DNA of 20,799 nucleotides from Ettlia oleoabundans (lineage: Eukaryota > Chlorophyta > Chlorophyceae > Chlamydomonadales). Below, one piece after another: positions 9,307 to 19,348 of this stretch (positions within the stretch are counted from its first letter, which is position 1; every line of letters starts with the position of its first letter). The DNA lies in contig JAAMXP010000060.1 in NCBI GenBank assembly GCA_019693395.1, positions 1 to 20,799 of the forward strand, written 5' to 3'. The notes below the pieces were generated by a model. It made no database searches. It was given only the letters and a program-made list of their open reading frames with translations, and was not told where the DNA came from. The position numbers and the translations under genes are program-made.

Positions 9307-10190
9307 TCAAGGTGTCGCGGGTGCGGCATGTATGCGGGGCGCAGTTTTCTTGAATCGGTTGAAGTTCGTGCATAGCAGGATCACACAGGACTGGCGATGC
9401 ACCGTCAGGCTGAAGCAAGACTATGTGCCTGTATACCGTTGGGTGCAGCAGCCCGCGAAGTGGAGGCGGCTGCACTGCAACCAGCAGGGTTGGGACCCCC
9501 AGGTGCCTCTCCAAGACATCGCATATGTCCTGGACCAAGCTCAGTATGCTGCATCAACAACCGGGGCACTGTATAGTATGTACCACTTTATGTACAGCAG
9601 CTGAGCAGGTGGCAAGCCCCCCAGCTGCCAGCCGAAGAATAGCGGCGGGACGCATCCTGCCGCTATGTTCAGTAGGATACAGCGGCGGAGTGTGCCAATA
9701 GTTGGGTGGTGCTGCTTGCAGTAGTCCTTGCCCCACGTGTTGTAAATTTACATTGTAATTTGCTTTACATCAAAGCAGTTAGGTTTGGTGGTGGTAGCTG
9801 AACATTGCACCTCAGGTGCACCCCCAACTTCCTGCCCCGAGCCACGTTTGAAGAACCTGTGAACAACACGTCAGTCGTCACCAAGGGATTTGCCCGCCTG
9901 GTTGTAGGCCACCGGACTGGGCTTTGGGTGTGAGAAGACCGCTGCGCGGGTCAAGCGCAACCCAGAGTTGCGCAGGCTGCGCGAGCAGCAGAGACCTCGC
10001 TGCGCCCTAGCGGCAAGGTGAGGGAGCAGAAGGGGAGCATCTGCCAATCCGTTTCAGCGAGCGCGCGAGCAGCCGTGTGTATATCTCCTCCCCATGCCGC
10101 CTTCCGTGCCACCCCGCCCCGCAGCGCAGCACGGGAAGTGGTGCACACCACTGCTGCACCTCAGGCTGCCCTCCCTCACTTCTGCTACAG
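9307..10190 (+). other. Unresolved region: septin 3' UTR and exon-like fragments
   Basis: After the septin stop, several stretches read like protein but cannot be assembled with confidence. One is a frame from the ATG at 9397 (MHRQAEARLCACIPLG, then AAAREVEAAAL). A frame at about 9841-9930 contains TFEEPVNNTSVVTKGFARLV. A stretch at 9908-10017 reads ATGLGFGCEKTAARVKRNPE in one frame and EDRCAGQAQPRVAQAARAAE in another, ending at a GTGAGG donor (10018). No ATG occurs on the plus strand between about 9666 and 10093, so any of these exons must belong to a transcript starting earlier. A donor GTACCG near 9271 in the last septin exon would let the septin continue into the 9397 frame. Confidence 0.35.
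9741..9758 (+). terminator. Two TGTAA poly(A) signals for the septin transcript, with a palindrome
   Basis: TGTAA occurs at 9741-9745 and 9754-9758, in an AT-rich patch unlike its GC-rich surroundings and about 440 nt past the septin stop. The first copy is part of the perfect 12-bp palindrome TGTAAATTTACA (9741-9752), so the signal is readable on both strands. Confidence 0.5.
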
Positions 10191-11470
10191 GAACAGTGCC
10201 CATACCACACGGCAGTGGCCGCGGCAGCGCAGAGAACAGCAGTTGCCACCAGCGAGGTGGTGCAGTGACGACGCTGCAGCTACAAATGCAGCTGAGAACT
10301 AAGCTTGGGAGTGTGCTTGCCCTGTGAGGTGCTCCGCTGCTACGTCGCGCACGATCTTGGGCGCAGCAGAATACCTGGAGAGCCGTCACACTACGCCTTG
10401 CGGCCTCTTCAATGACGGCAGCTATTGCACCCATGGTGCTGCCTCCAGCCGTCCCGCTGCTGCCCAGAGCTGTTAGCGTGCTGGCCAGTTACGAGGTGAG
10501 TAGATCAATGGTACCCTCAAACCCATGACCATCAAACGAACAGGGCTACCAGCATCATCATCACGGGGCCATCCCAGTTGAGGGCAGCATGAGCACACCA
10601 TTCTATGGAGCAGCTGCCTCCCTGTCCATCCTGCACGCAGGCGCTCTTCCTGCTCAGCCTTGCCACGCTTCTCCCCCTGCCCATGGGCCTCCACCTCTGG
10701 GTGCACGCCATATCGCTGCAGACAGCGCTGAGCCGGCTGCAGCCGCTGGCTGTGCAGCACTCCAGCCTAGCAGGCGGCCCGGCGGAATGCACTGCCTTTG
10801 TGCGCCATGCCCGCCTTGCCATGCCAGCCGTGGTGCCAGGCGTGCCGACACAGGGACCCCTTCCATAGCAGCCCTAGCATGCCTGCCGGATGCTGCACAC
10901 CTGGGTGGTGGTTCTGCTGGGGTTTGCGATGCCCACGGTGGTGCAGGCAGCCATGCAGCACTACTCCCGCCACCTGCGGCAGCTGCTGGATACACCGCCA
11001 TTGCAGGTGCAGATCGCAAACCAGCAGCCTAGGTGTGAGGGGGGGCAAACAGCTGCGGAAGACGATGACGAGGAAGAGGAGAGGGACAACAGGTGCCAGT
11101 TTAGCGCGGCGCAGCAGGCAGAGACACAGCCCAATTCTGTTTTGCTTTTGTCTGGCAGCGAGCAGGCTGGAAGCAGCAATGGGCATAAACATGAGGCAGC
11201 CCAACACAGCCGGCTCTGCGAGGCGGGGCAGCAGGAGGGGCTGGCAGAAGGTGCAGCCAAACCCAACACCCCGTTGACGGCATTGCTGCTGCCCTGGCTG
11301 CAGCGCTGGAGAAGATTGGCGGCTAGGAGGCAAGCATTGCTGCCGCTCGCCACCGCAGGCGTGTTGCATCAGCACTGCTGGTGTGCCACCTTTGCCAGTG
11401 GCTCCTGCTGCTGATGCCAGCCAGTGCCCTCGTGTGGGCTGTGCTTGAACTCGCGACGGCAACAGTGTGA
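10191..11470 (+). CDS. Multi-pass membrane protein, unknown function (5' end and some splice sites unresolved)
   Basis: A phase-0 exon chain is visible: 10191-10256 (EQCPYHTAVAAAAQRTAVAT...), 10367-10495 (NTWRAVTLRLAASSMTAAIA..., ending ...VLASYE) and 10641 onward (ALFLLSLATLLPLPMGLHLWV). A block ending about 11006 follows (LHTWVVVLLGFAMPTVVQAA, then RHLRQLLDTPPLQ), and a last exon at 11327 or 11359 to 11470 (ASALLVCHLCQWLLLLMP, then ALVWAVLELATATV and stop). At least three or four hydrophobic spans are clear. The pattern resembles the large set of green-algal multi-pass proteins without known function; I claim no specific family. Two points are open. In-frame TAGs near 10866-10875 demand a short intron I could not place. 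The stretch 11007-11326, with an acidic EDDDEEEER run, may be intron or coding, since donors at 11007, 11033 and 11092 all look usable. If the first exon is not used, the ATG at 10412 would be the start. Confidence 0.5.
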
Positions 11471-11915
11471 TCAAATGCCCACCACCCACACATCCCACTG
11501 GTCCAACCCAACAGACTGTTCAACCTGACAAATGCATGTACACCTCTTCTGTAGTAGACCGCGTAGTTCGTGAAGTTCATATGCAGCTGCGACCGACCGA
11601 ACCATGACCCGTCACGTACATGCTGCATCACCATATCAGCGTCGGCCGCCAAATGCAGAAATTGGACCGAGCAGCATATTTTTGCCTTACTCAGCTGGCC
11701 TTTTGTGATTATCCTTGAAAATGTGGTGTTTTTGCCAAGTGTTGCATCCCTCTCGGTCGTTATGGTGGGTGATCTCCCTCTCCTTGCTCTAGGGCACTCC
11801 ATTGGATCCTTCAGGTCCAGTTGATCCTGCTTGATGCAACTCATGCTGCCCCTTTAAACCCCAGTGTTAATTTCCCTTGTGTACGATTTATTGCAAGATG
11901 CCGCAGCTGGTCCAT

Positions 11916-11975
11916 TCTCCACCAAAACACAAAGTCGGCAAACAATCTCCACCAAAACACAAAGCTGGCAAGAAG
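11916..11975. repeat. Two adjacent 30-nt direct repeats
   Basis: Units 11916-11945 and 11946-11975 both begin TCTCCACCAAAACACAAAG and differ only toward their ends. They lie in the shared 3' region of two convergent genes. Simple tandem duplication is the likely origin. Confidence 0.8.
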
Positions 11976-12048
11976 ATAGTGTTCAAGGCTTGATGCCATG
12001 CGAACCCATCACCCATTGTCCACATAAAACAACACTGCCCCAGACAGG

Positions 12049-12053
12049 TGTAA
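12049..12053 (+). terminator. TGTAA poly(A) signal, likely for the multi-pass membrane protein
   Basis: TGTAA on the plus strand, about 580 nt past the stop at 11470, is the only such signal between the two convergent genes. The assignment is by position. Confidence 0.35.
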
Positions 12054-12144
12054 GCTTTGACTACTGTAGCAGTTGAGTCCAGCCGCAACCCGAGCTCGAA
12101 GTGTGTGGTGAAAACCACTCAACAGGCGAGTTGCCGGGCCCTGC

Positions 12145-14081
12145 TTACAGCCCCAGCCCCACCGTCCTGTTGGACTGCAAGTTGCGGCGGAGCCCTGCTT
12201 GGTACCCGCGTTCCAAGTCGCTCAAGACTTGCGCCTGCCGCTCGCCTGCAGCAAGGCACATGCCAGATGCGAAGGAACAAGGATAGATCGATGCGGGGGG
12301 GGTGAGCTGTCATACAGGCTGCAACATGCAGGCTGGCTGCCAGCAGACAGAGCTGCTTCACCAGGAAGCCAGCAGACAGAGCCCCAAAACAAAAAACAGC
12401 AACTACACACACGCACACTGACACACATAGCGCCCCAAACCAGCGATGCTCCACCAACACGACTCCAGCATGCTCACGTTTCATGATTGCAGGGGCACTT
12501 GCCGCAGCTTCGCCCTCTACCACCGCCTCCCCGGAAGCAGCGCTTGGCTCCACGCCGGGCTGCTGCAGATGCGGCGGCAGTGCGGGACCAAAGACGCGCT
12601 CTGCAGCCTCTGGCCTCACCGCAGTTTGCTCCAGCGTCTCAGCAGCTGCCTTGCCTCCCTGCATGCAAGTGACAGGCAACAACCATGCAATAATCTTTGC
12701 AGGCACCATATCGAATGCTAGCAGGCGGGCAGCCTCCGCCGTTAGGGTGCTGCAAGGCTTACTAGGCATGCGCTGTGTTTGTTGAACCCAATGCATGGTC
12801 CACTCAAAACTGCTGGCAGCATATTGACACACCATTAGCTTGATGAATTTCAGCTTCTCCTGCTCGCTTGTGAACTCTGCTTGGTCCCAGCGATTGCGAC
12901 CAAACACCGCCGCAGTTTCTTGCGGCGGCACTGTCGCTGAACTGCCAACCGCCGCTGCCCCAGCAAGTGCGGGGCCAGGGACTGCTTCTTTCTTCTTGCC
13001 TCCCCACAGAAGCTTCTTCTTCTGCTCAAGGGATAACCCGCTGCTGCTCGCTGCTCCTCCTGCCATGGCTGCTGCTGCTGCCTGGGCTGCGGCAACAACC
13101 GACACTGTTGCTACACCGCCAGGTGCGGCACTGCTGTTGCTACCAGCGCCTGCTGAGGAACGCACTGCAGGGAGGGTGGAGTACAGGAGCGATATTGCCC
13201 AGGTGATTGCATGCAGCTCGCAAGCATGTGATCATCGCAACTGCCGGTTTACGGTGCTGTGCAGGTGGCAGACAGCAGGAGCACAACAATGCTACAATTC
13301 CTGCCTGCATCCTAGGGTGTTCCATACCATGCAGCCATATGCCATGCAGACTATGCCATGCATGCATACAGCGACAGTAGCAGCACCCACCAAAACCTGA
13401 AACAGCTGCCTGCGCACTGGTCTGCATCTGGGTGGTGGCTGGCTGTGCAGCAGACTCTGGTGCGGCGCGGCCTCGTGGCGGGCTCTTGCTGGCTCTGCAT
13501 CGATCCCTGCTCCTGCTCCTGCTGCGGGGCCGCTCCCGCTGCAGCGCACGCTGAGCGCCCCTCCGCTCATAGTCGCTGCTACCACCACCTCCGCCTCTGC
13601 TGGCTCCTTGGCCTGACGGGCCGCGTTGCTGGAAGGTGCGTGGCATAAAGTGGGAGGCATCTGTAGGCAGCCTGCTGGCGCCCCTGCCATCCCTGCTGTC
13701 GCGCTGTGGCGACCGGGAGCGTGAACGCGAGCGAGGCCTGCGGCTTTGTTGCTGCTGTGATGCTCCTCGCTGCCAGCTGCTGCCATCCCGCCTATAAGGC
13801 GCATCGCGCTCCCAACTACGATGATCTGTTCTTTGATCTGCACGCCTACCGCCACTACTGCCGCCGCTAGCTCGGCTGCCTCTGTACTGGTCTCTGGTGT
13901 CCGGCCGTTCTCGTGAAGGTGAAGGCCGGCGGTCTTGCTCCTCCCTTGCCCTCTGCCTTTCTGCTACCTTTTTCCTGTCTTCTGGGTGTGGCGACTGCTG
14001 CAGAGGATAGCTGTCAGGCTCCTGTTGGGCAAACCGTTGTGCTGCGGGCGGGCTGCCGCCGCCCGTGCCTCTAGTGTCCAT
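12145..14081 (-). CDS. RSRC2-like protein: RS-rich N-terminus and SMAP-type C-terminus (432 aa, 4 exons)
   Basis: Minus-strand exons are 14081-13397, 13164-12833, 12658-12478 and 12245-12145, with GT/AG introns; they join to 1299 nt in frame. Residues 1-228 are highly basic and low in complexity, with RS dipeptide runs at about 113-125 (SRRPRSRSRSRSPQR) and 184-197 (RPRSRSRSRDRCR). Next comes an Ala-rich linker, then LSLEQKKKLLWGGKKKE (about 272-288), RNRWDQAEFTSEQEKLKFIKLMGGKA (in two parts across an intron, about 318-343) and a C-terminal QVLSDLERGYQAGL ending in TVGLGL. This order matches human arginine/serine-rich coiled-coil protein 2: KKKLLW-GKK, then F...KFRKLMG, then a final LE-QY...GLGF motif. 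That family is nuclear and linked to pre-mRNA processing by its RS character; the precise role is poorly defined. The gene is divergent from the PAAT-like gene. Confidence 0.8.
12659..12832 (-). other. Stop-free 174-nt intron inside the SMAP motif
   Basis: The intron between KLM and GGKA has a length divisible by three and no stop in the reading frame, so retention would insert 58 residues into the conserved KFIKLMG motif. Its ends are GTGTGT and GCATGCAG. Removal restores the family-conserved LMG, which is why I treat it as an intron. Confidence 0.65.
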
Positions 14082-14512
14082 GCGACGTGCTAGCTCTGCC
14101 GTGCGGGGCCTGCTTAGCCTTAACCCGAGCGAATGTTGCTTTGCAGTGCGTCGAGACTCCTGCAGCCCATTTGAGGGTTGTTGCCATCAGCCTGGGCATA
14201 CCGCCAACAATCGATTGACAAAACCAAATCCCATAACATGTTCGTGCACATTCTTTGCAAAAACTGCGGAATGAGCGCGCAAACTCGGCGTTCAATCGCT
14301 GTGCTCAAGAAGCGCGGCGCCTCACCTGGAAGAACAGTTACCATAGGACTCTACTCATGGATTGGAACGGCGCAGCGAGCGAAACCAGACCAATCAAGCC
14401 GGGTTTCTTCCGCAGTGGAGGCTTGCTTGTCGGAGAAAGCCCAGGGCCTGCCCGATTTCTCTCAACACTGGTCAGTGCACAATGAATTTCCTGCTAGGAA
14501 GCGCTCACAGTA
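14082..14512. promoter_or_regulatory. Divergent promoter region between RSRC2-like and PAAT-like genes
   Basis: These 431 bp separate two start codons facing away from each other, so both promoters and 5' UTRs must lie here unless there are upstream non-coding exons. A CCAAT lies near 14389. I saw no clear TATA box. The open frames inside are short and unsupported. Confidence 0.45.
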
Positions 14513-15535
14513 ATGCCGGCCTCAAAATTTGTTGTCTCGTGGCCGCAGTTGGGGGAGCACACCTTTCAGCAGCCCTTGGGCACAGAAGAGAAGTGTGAAA
14601 TCACCCTGGATGCAAGGGTGCGAAGATATCTCTTGCCTATCCAGGGGGGGCACTCTGGTAGCGGCACCGCTGCCACACGGGACGCTGTCGCATCTGCTCC
14701 CCCACCCACAAACGCGAGACGTTCTGCACACTACTCGCAGGGTTGTCTTGGCTTCTCCTTGATTAGCAGTGCACGCATCTGCGAGCTCTACGGTCTGGAT
14801 GGCCCAGAACCCAGCTACATTTGTTCTTTGCGGGGTGACGAACAGCGGAGAAACCTAGAGGCACACCAGCACCCGCATCAGCACCCGCCCAAGCTGTGGC
14901 AGATAGAGCATCGGTGGCACGCGCAGGTGCAGGGACGGTCGCAAACAATGTTTGTGCTGCGGCTGCTATCCCTTGCGCAGAAGGGCATGCTGCATCTGCA
15001 CAGCCTGGCGTTGCTGCCTGCAGCACCAGGCAGCGCTGGTGCAGCAGCAGAGGTTCAGGTAGCTGCCTCTGATCAGGCGGCAGATGAACACACAGCAGCT
15101 GCAAACTACTGGGCAGCCCAGGCAGCAGGTGGTTCTCAGATGGATGACGTTCGCAGCATGCTGAGCAGGCTTGCGGTTGCAGACAGCGGCAAAAGCGAGG
15201 TGGCCAGCGAGGGGATGCCTGCAGATCCCAAGCGAGCATTGCTGGCGGCCATTGCCAAGTCGGTGCTGCAGCAACCGCAGCGGCAGGGCAGCAATGGCGG
15301 CGCGCCAGCAGCCGCTGGTGCGTTGCTTGCGGCCGCACAACCGTCAGCACTGCAGCATGAGAAGCAGCAGCACCACCATCAGCACCCACATCAAGGCAAC
15401 CAGCACGAACAGCAACGAGAGGAATTACTGGAAGCTGTAGACAAATTGAACCAGCGCGTGGGCCGGGTTGAGGCGATGTGCGTGGAGATGATCGGTCTGA
15501 TTCGGCAAGTTGCTAGCAAAGGAGATGGCATCTGA
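14513..15535 (+). CDS. PAAT/C10orf88-like protein, single exon (340 aa)
   Basis: One uninterrupted frame runs from ATG to TGA. The N-terminal half (about 1-170) looks like a compact beta-rich domain: FVVSWPQLGEHTF, CLGFSLISSARICELYGL, then FVLRLLSLAQKGMLHLHSLA. Next is a helix (DDVRSMLSRLA), an Ala/Gln-rich linker, a His/Gln-rich patch at about 281-301 and a C-terminal helix (REELLEAVDKLNQRVGRVEA, about 302-333) that could form a coiled coil. The order (an LLSL...K-LHI-type strand, a short DKV--M-like helix, a long linker, a C-terminal coiled coil) recalls the animal protein PAAT (C10orf88), an ATPase reported to associate with mitochondrial ABC transporters. The resemblance is recalled, not aligned, and may be wrong; without it the gene is hypothetical. 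It lacks introns, unlike its neighbours. The ATG is the start of the open frame with good coding character. Confidence 0.65.
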   Translation: MPASKFVVSWPQLGEHTFQQPLGTEEKCEITLDARVRRYLLPIQGGHSGSGTAATRDAVASAPPPTNARRSAHYSQGCLGFSLISSARICELYGLDGPEPSYICSLRGDEQRRNLEAHQHPHQHPPKLWQIEHRWHAQVQGRSQTMFVLRLLSLAQKGMLHLHSLALLPAAPGSAGAAAEVQVAASDQAADEHTAAANYWAAQAAGGSQMDDVRSMLSRLAVADSGKSEVASEGMPADPKRALLAAIAKSVLQQPQRQGSNGGAPAAAGALLAAAQPSALQHEKQQHHHQHPHQGNQHEQQREELLEAVDKLNQRVGRVEAMCVEMIGLIRQVASKGDGI

Positions 15536-15561
15536 TCCGCAACACACGTTGTCAACCGCTA

Positions 15562-15566
15562 TGTAA
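15562..15566 (+). terminator. TGTAA poly(A) signal of the PAAT-like gene
   Basis: TGTAA lies only 27 nt past the stop at 15535. It would give an unusually short 3' UTR, so a later signal may be used instead. No other plus-strand TGTAA was noticed before the next gene. Confidence 0.35.
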
Positions 15567-15994
15567 CAATGCAGCGCAGGTTGGCACCGTGCTGCATGGT
15601 GCATGGAGTGGGATCGTCAACCAGCTTTATTGTTTACGCGCCTCTGGGTGACGCAAGACGTTGGCGGAGTGCCACCTCAAGCCCACCCTTAGCACACGCG
15701 ACGGCCTGCTGCGTGCTGTGCAGTAACCACCCTCCTATTTGGTTGGTCAATCCTGCTGCGCGCGCGCAATCAAGATAAGTACGTGGCGGGGGTGCACTGT
15801 CCAGCTGTCACGCGCCTCCACGTAGGTGCGAGCGTTGCAATTCCGCAAATATAGCAGCGTCCTGCGCTTCCTTGTGAGCCCATGCACGTCCGGTGCAACA
15901 TCGCTGCAAGCTCCACCAAGGACATGCAGCATGCAGCTGTGGGTATGACTGGCAGCCAGGGCCCAAGCCAGTGAGGTCAATTTACCTGCCCAAG
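15567..15994 (+). promoter_or_regulatory. Upstream region of the first tandem glycoprotein gene
   Basis: These 428 bp lie between the PAAT-like gene and the ATG at 15995. A weak AAATATA lies near 15847. The frame of the downstream gene is open back to about 15893 and contains an earlier in-frame ATG there, but conservation with the paralogue begins only with the MK start, so I prefer 15995. Confidence 0.35.
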
Positions 15995-18900
15995 ATGAAA
16001 TCTAGTTGGATGGATGGGTACCACGACGGCTTGCGACGGGTGCCCGCAGCAACGGAGAGGGGGCTGGTGCACTCGCTGCCCTCCATGTCCTGCCTGCCCT
16101 CCCCAAGCAAGTTTAGCGACAACTTGCACGCCGCCTCGCTGTACTCTGACGTGGGCAGCGATCCTGGGCAGTCGCCGAGGCTGGAGGAGGAAGATGAAGA
16201 GGAGTGGTATGGCGCCGACCTGCGCGGCTGGCGCTTGGAAGCCGGCGTGTTAGCTTGGATTCTTGTGGTGGTGCTGGTCGCGTTTGGTGTCAACATCGCC
16301 GTCGGAGGTGAGGCTGCCAGGCGGGTTTGGGCCCCAAAATTGTTTTGGCGCCGTGTTAGGCATGTTCGTCCCTCCTGCCGACATGGATGGGTCGAACGAG
16401 CCCTATGCCCGCCCACCCATGTACAGGCGGCAGCTTGCTGCACGCAGCCTACTGGCAGCTTGCAGGTTGCCTTGAGGCTTGAGATGCAATACTGTTTTCC
16501 TGCGCTGATGCACTGTATCGACTGCTGTTTGCTTGCATGATGCTCAGGAGATCTGGTTGCCCACGCGGCCCGCCCATTCTTTCCCCTTCACACACGCAGT
16601 CACCAACAGGGAGCAGCGCAGCGCTCCAGTCTTCCCTGCACCACCGCCTTCGCCGCCCCCACCTTCACCGCCACCACAGCCACCGCCACCAAGGTTTGAG
16701 CTGCCGCGGTGTTCTTTGTGGCGGCCTTGTTGCTGGCAAGCGCCAGCGGGGCAGTAACGCCCCCCTGCTTCCCGTGCACAACCCAACCCATGTTGCTGTG
16801 CTGGCTTGCTGGCAACTGCTGACTGTGTTCATTGGTCGAAGCACCTCCAACATGGTGTCGCTGTCCTAAGATCTGCTAAGCATATCTCCCAGGGTCCCCC
16901 TTTGTCAACCGATTCTTGCTGCACCTATGCACCTATGCAGTCCGCCACCACCGAGCCCACCGCCACCGTCCCCGCCACCACCCTCCCCACCGCCGCCCTC
17001 CCCGCCACCACCCTCCCCACCGCCGCCCTCCCCGCCGCCACCTGCCCCACCGCCTCCCAACCCGCCCTCTCCACCACCGCCACGGCCACCGCCACCGCCA
17101 CCGCCGGCCCCCTTCCCACCCAGGCCACCACCACCCCCATCGCCGCCGCCTTCTCCTCCTGACAGGATCCGCAAGCGCAGGCCCGGAGAACAGGCACTGC
17201 CAGGTGAGCTGCTGCCTTTTCTCTGTAGTGGCCATCTGCAGCAGCCTTACTGCCCGGCTGTCTTCCCACCTTCCGGCCTGCTGCTTTTGCGCATATGGCA
17301 GAACCCACGGCAGCCATCCAGCTGGCCGGGGCAATATCCGCAGCTCCGTGGAGCAGCCGTGCCATTTGCTGGCCAGCACTGTCAGCCCACGTGCACCCTG
17401 CTTCCTCCTGCTCACTCCTTGCTTCTCACTCTCCCCACCTGTTTGTGTTGATTCCCTGACATGCAGCCCCTCCCAGCCCCCCGCCCTTCTGTGTGATCGC
17501 ACCGGAGCGGCAGCAGAAGGAGCGGTTCACGGAGCAGCGTGTCGAGTTCCCAGCTGTGAGGCCGCTGCTTGCCTGTCGCCTGCCTACCGCATATGATGCC
17601 CGACTCCCTTCCCATGTTCCCATTGTCCCTTCTGCCTTTCTGCCCCTCCATTTCCCCCTTATCGCCCCCTCAGTCAATGATGATTCCTTGTGCTCCCTCC
17701 CTCCCCTTCCCTCTCTTTTCAACCTCCCAGCTTGATTTACATCTTTGAACCAATATCCTGTTCTGCCTCCGTCGCTGCCTGCTTGCAGAGCAACAACGTA
17801 TATGTTGAATCCTTCCTAGACGGCGAAATTGCAGACGAGGAGACAGGGTTGCGGTTCCCAGGTATAGTATCACATCACGCCACTGATGCAACACGGGTTT
17901 CGATCTGCTTACCTGCAGCAAACGAGTCAGCGGAAGGGCAGCACATGCCTAGTGAACAGCATCAGTGCAGGAGCATGGCGGGACTGCCAGTGCCGCAAAC
18001 AGACAGTGCCAGGGCAAAGCCACGCCGTACCTGCCACAACCCGACTTGCACAACATCTTCAATGTTCACTACTTGCCTGCGGAGCTCCCAATGGTATACA
18101 TAGCCTGCAGCTGGTCCATCCTGGGGTGCAGGCTACTATGATGGGTCCAACCCGGACTACTGCTGGGTGACGGTGCGAGGTGAGTGGATTGTACCTGAGC
18201 CGTCTGTAACACCCTCAGTGCTTATTGGTTTTTGTAACCGAGCGGAGCGGGCAATACAAAGACTTGTTAGTGCTGGCCTGCACCCACAGGCCCACGCAAC
18301 ATCGCCATGCCTTGGCCCCATGGCACATTAGACGCTTGCATCTCGACTGACATGCCTCAGACCTGCACCTAGGGTCTCTGTGCGGGCACCCATGCCACTG
18401 CTGCCTACCCCCTTGTTTCTGCCTCCTTCCCCACCCTGTTATTTGCAGCCACCTACACCTGCCTGACCTATGACGACGAGTGCAACGGCAGCCCTGAGGC
18501 GGCAATCCAGCTGTGCCAGGTGCCGCATGCTAGGGGGTTGAGGGCTGTGCAACCACTGGTGCACACCCGCACACCGTAAACCACCAACCCACCACCGGCA
18601 GCAGCCAAACCACCCTTCTCCATCTCCACCTCACAACGCACTAATGTCATGCAGACCAGTTGTTCTAACAACGAGGGCTGCAACATTGAAGGGGCCCGTG
18701 ACAACCCTGTCTTTGGTCGCTTGTGCGGGCTGCTGGGCGGCGTACGCCCCACCTGCACATTCCAGGGGCAATACTCGGCAGAAGGGGCTCGGCAGCTGCA
18801 GGCAGTTTACAGGGTGAGTAATGCAGCAGTGTGATATAGCTGGCAAAGTGCGGCTGGGCCGTGGTGCAGTCAGTGAGGTGGTACAAGCGGCAGGTTTGGC

Positions 18901-19348
18901 CTGTTGGTGCATCGCATGATATGATGCAGGGCACATCCACTAGTCCGCTGCGGCAGCTGGGTGTGGTAAGTGCCCTTATGCCCACTTCCCCGCCTGCATG
19001 CCTGACAGGGGACTGTGCCCACTTGCGGTGCAGGTCAATGTGTGCATGAACCCGCCCTCGCCACCTGCTTCGCCGCCACCGCCGCCAGTCATTGAAGAAC
19101 CAGAGGTAATACCCCAGAGGAAGCAGCCGGTGGGGGTTTGGAGATGGCTGGGTGCTGTTATGTTCGTGTGCTGGGTGGGACACCCCTTGCTGGGAAGTTT
19201 AGGGTCTGGGTGGTGTATTCTGGCGGTGAATGCAAGTATGCAACAATGCCGTGCCCACTGTGCAAGTGCCATGCCATGCGGCTGACATTTCGCTGCATGC
19301 CAACCCTGCTTCCCGCCTTGCTCTTGTGTTCAGTACTATTACGTCTGA
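15995..19348 (+). CDS. Type II membrane glycoprotein with Ser/Pro tract and Cys-rich ectodomain (398 aa, 10 exons)
   Basis: Exons: 15995-16307, 16600-16693, 16941-17203, 17467-17555, 17789-17861, 18132-18179, 18449-18519, 18655-18813, 19034-19105 and 19334-19348. Together they are 1197 nt in one frame, all GT/AG. Residues 1-81 form a cytosolic tail with an acidic cluster (LEEEDEEEWYGADLRGW). One membrane segment follows at about 82-103 (LAWILVVVLVAFGVNIAV); there is no cleavable signal, so the C-terminus should be outside. A Ser/Pro tract (about 116-205) has repeated SPPPP, the hallmark of hydroxyproline-rich cell-wall glycoproteins, probably a glycosylated stalk. Residues 232-375 hold ten cysteines (CVIAPERQQ, YYDGSNPDYCWVTV, TCLTYDDEC, SCSNNEGCN, FGRLCGLLGG) and match no domain I know. 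A second short PPSPPASPPPPPP follows before the C-terminal EEPEYYYV. The layout recalls pherophorins, but the membrane anchor and Cys pattern differ. The 18132 acceptor was chosen because it gives FPG|YYDGS without a stop. Confidence 0.8.
16941..17160 (+). repeat. SPPPP-coding 15-nt tandem repeat tract
   Basis: Near-perfect 15-nt units encoding SPPPP run from 16941 to about 17045, then degenerate into mixed Pro/Arg/Ala codons. They form most of exon 3 of the first glycoprotein gene. The strand is almost wholly C plus purine-poor, and the tract will be prone to slippage. Confidence 0.9.

Larger units (their letters stand above)
11471..12144. other. Convergent intergenic region between membrane protein and RSRC2-like genes
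   Basis: The plus-strand gene ends at 11470 and the minus-strand gene at 12145. The DNA between is less GC-rich, with no splice-supported exon. A 522-nt minus-strand open frame (11844-11323) overlaps the last exon of the membrane protein and has no recognisable features. Both 3' UTRs probably lie here. Confidence 0.45.

Noticed and set aside
11323..11844. Minus-strand open frame of 173 codons
   Set aside because: It overlaps the last exon of the plus-strand membrane protein, has no motif, and its composition is mixed. GC-rich DNA gives long chance frames.
13292..13855. Second minus-strand frame of 187 codons within the RS exon
   Set aside because: It overlaps the RS-rich frame, which continues by splicing into the SMAP motif. 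This frame leads nowhere.
16905..17174. Minus-strand Gly-rich frame opposite the Pro tract
   Set aside because: It is the reverse complement of CCN Pro codons. The plus-strand frame has splice-supported exons on both sides.
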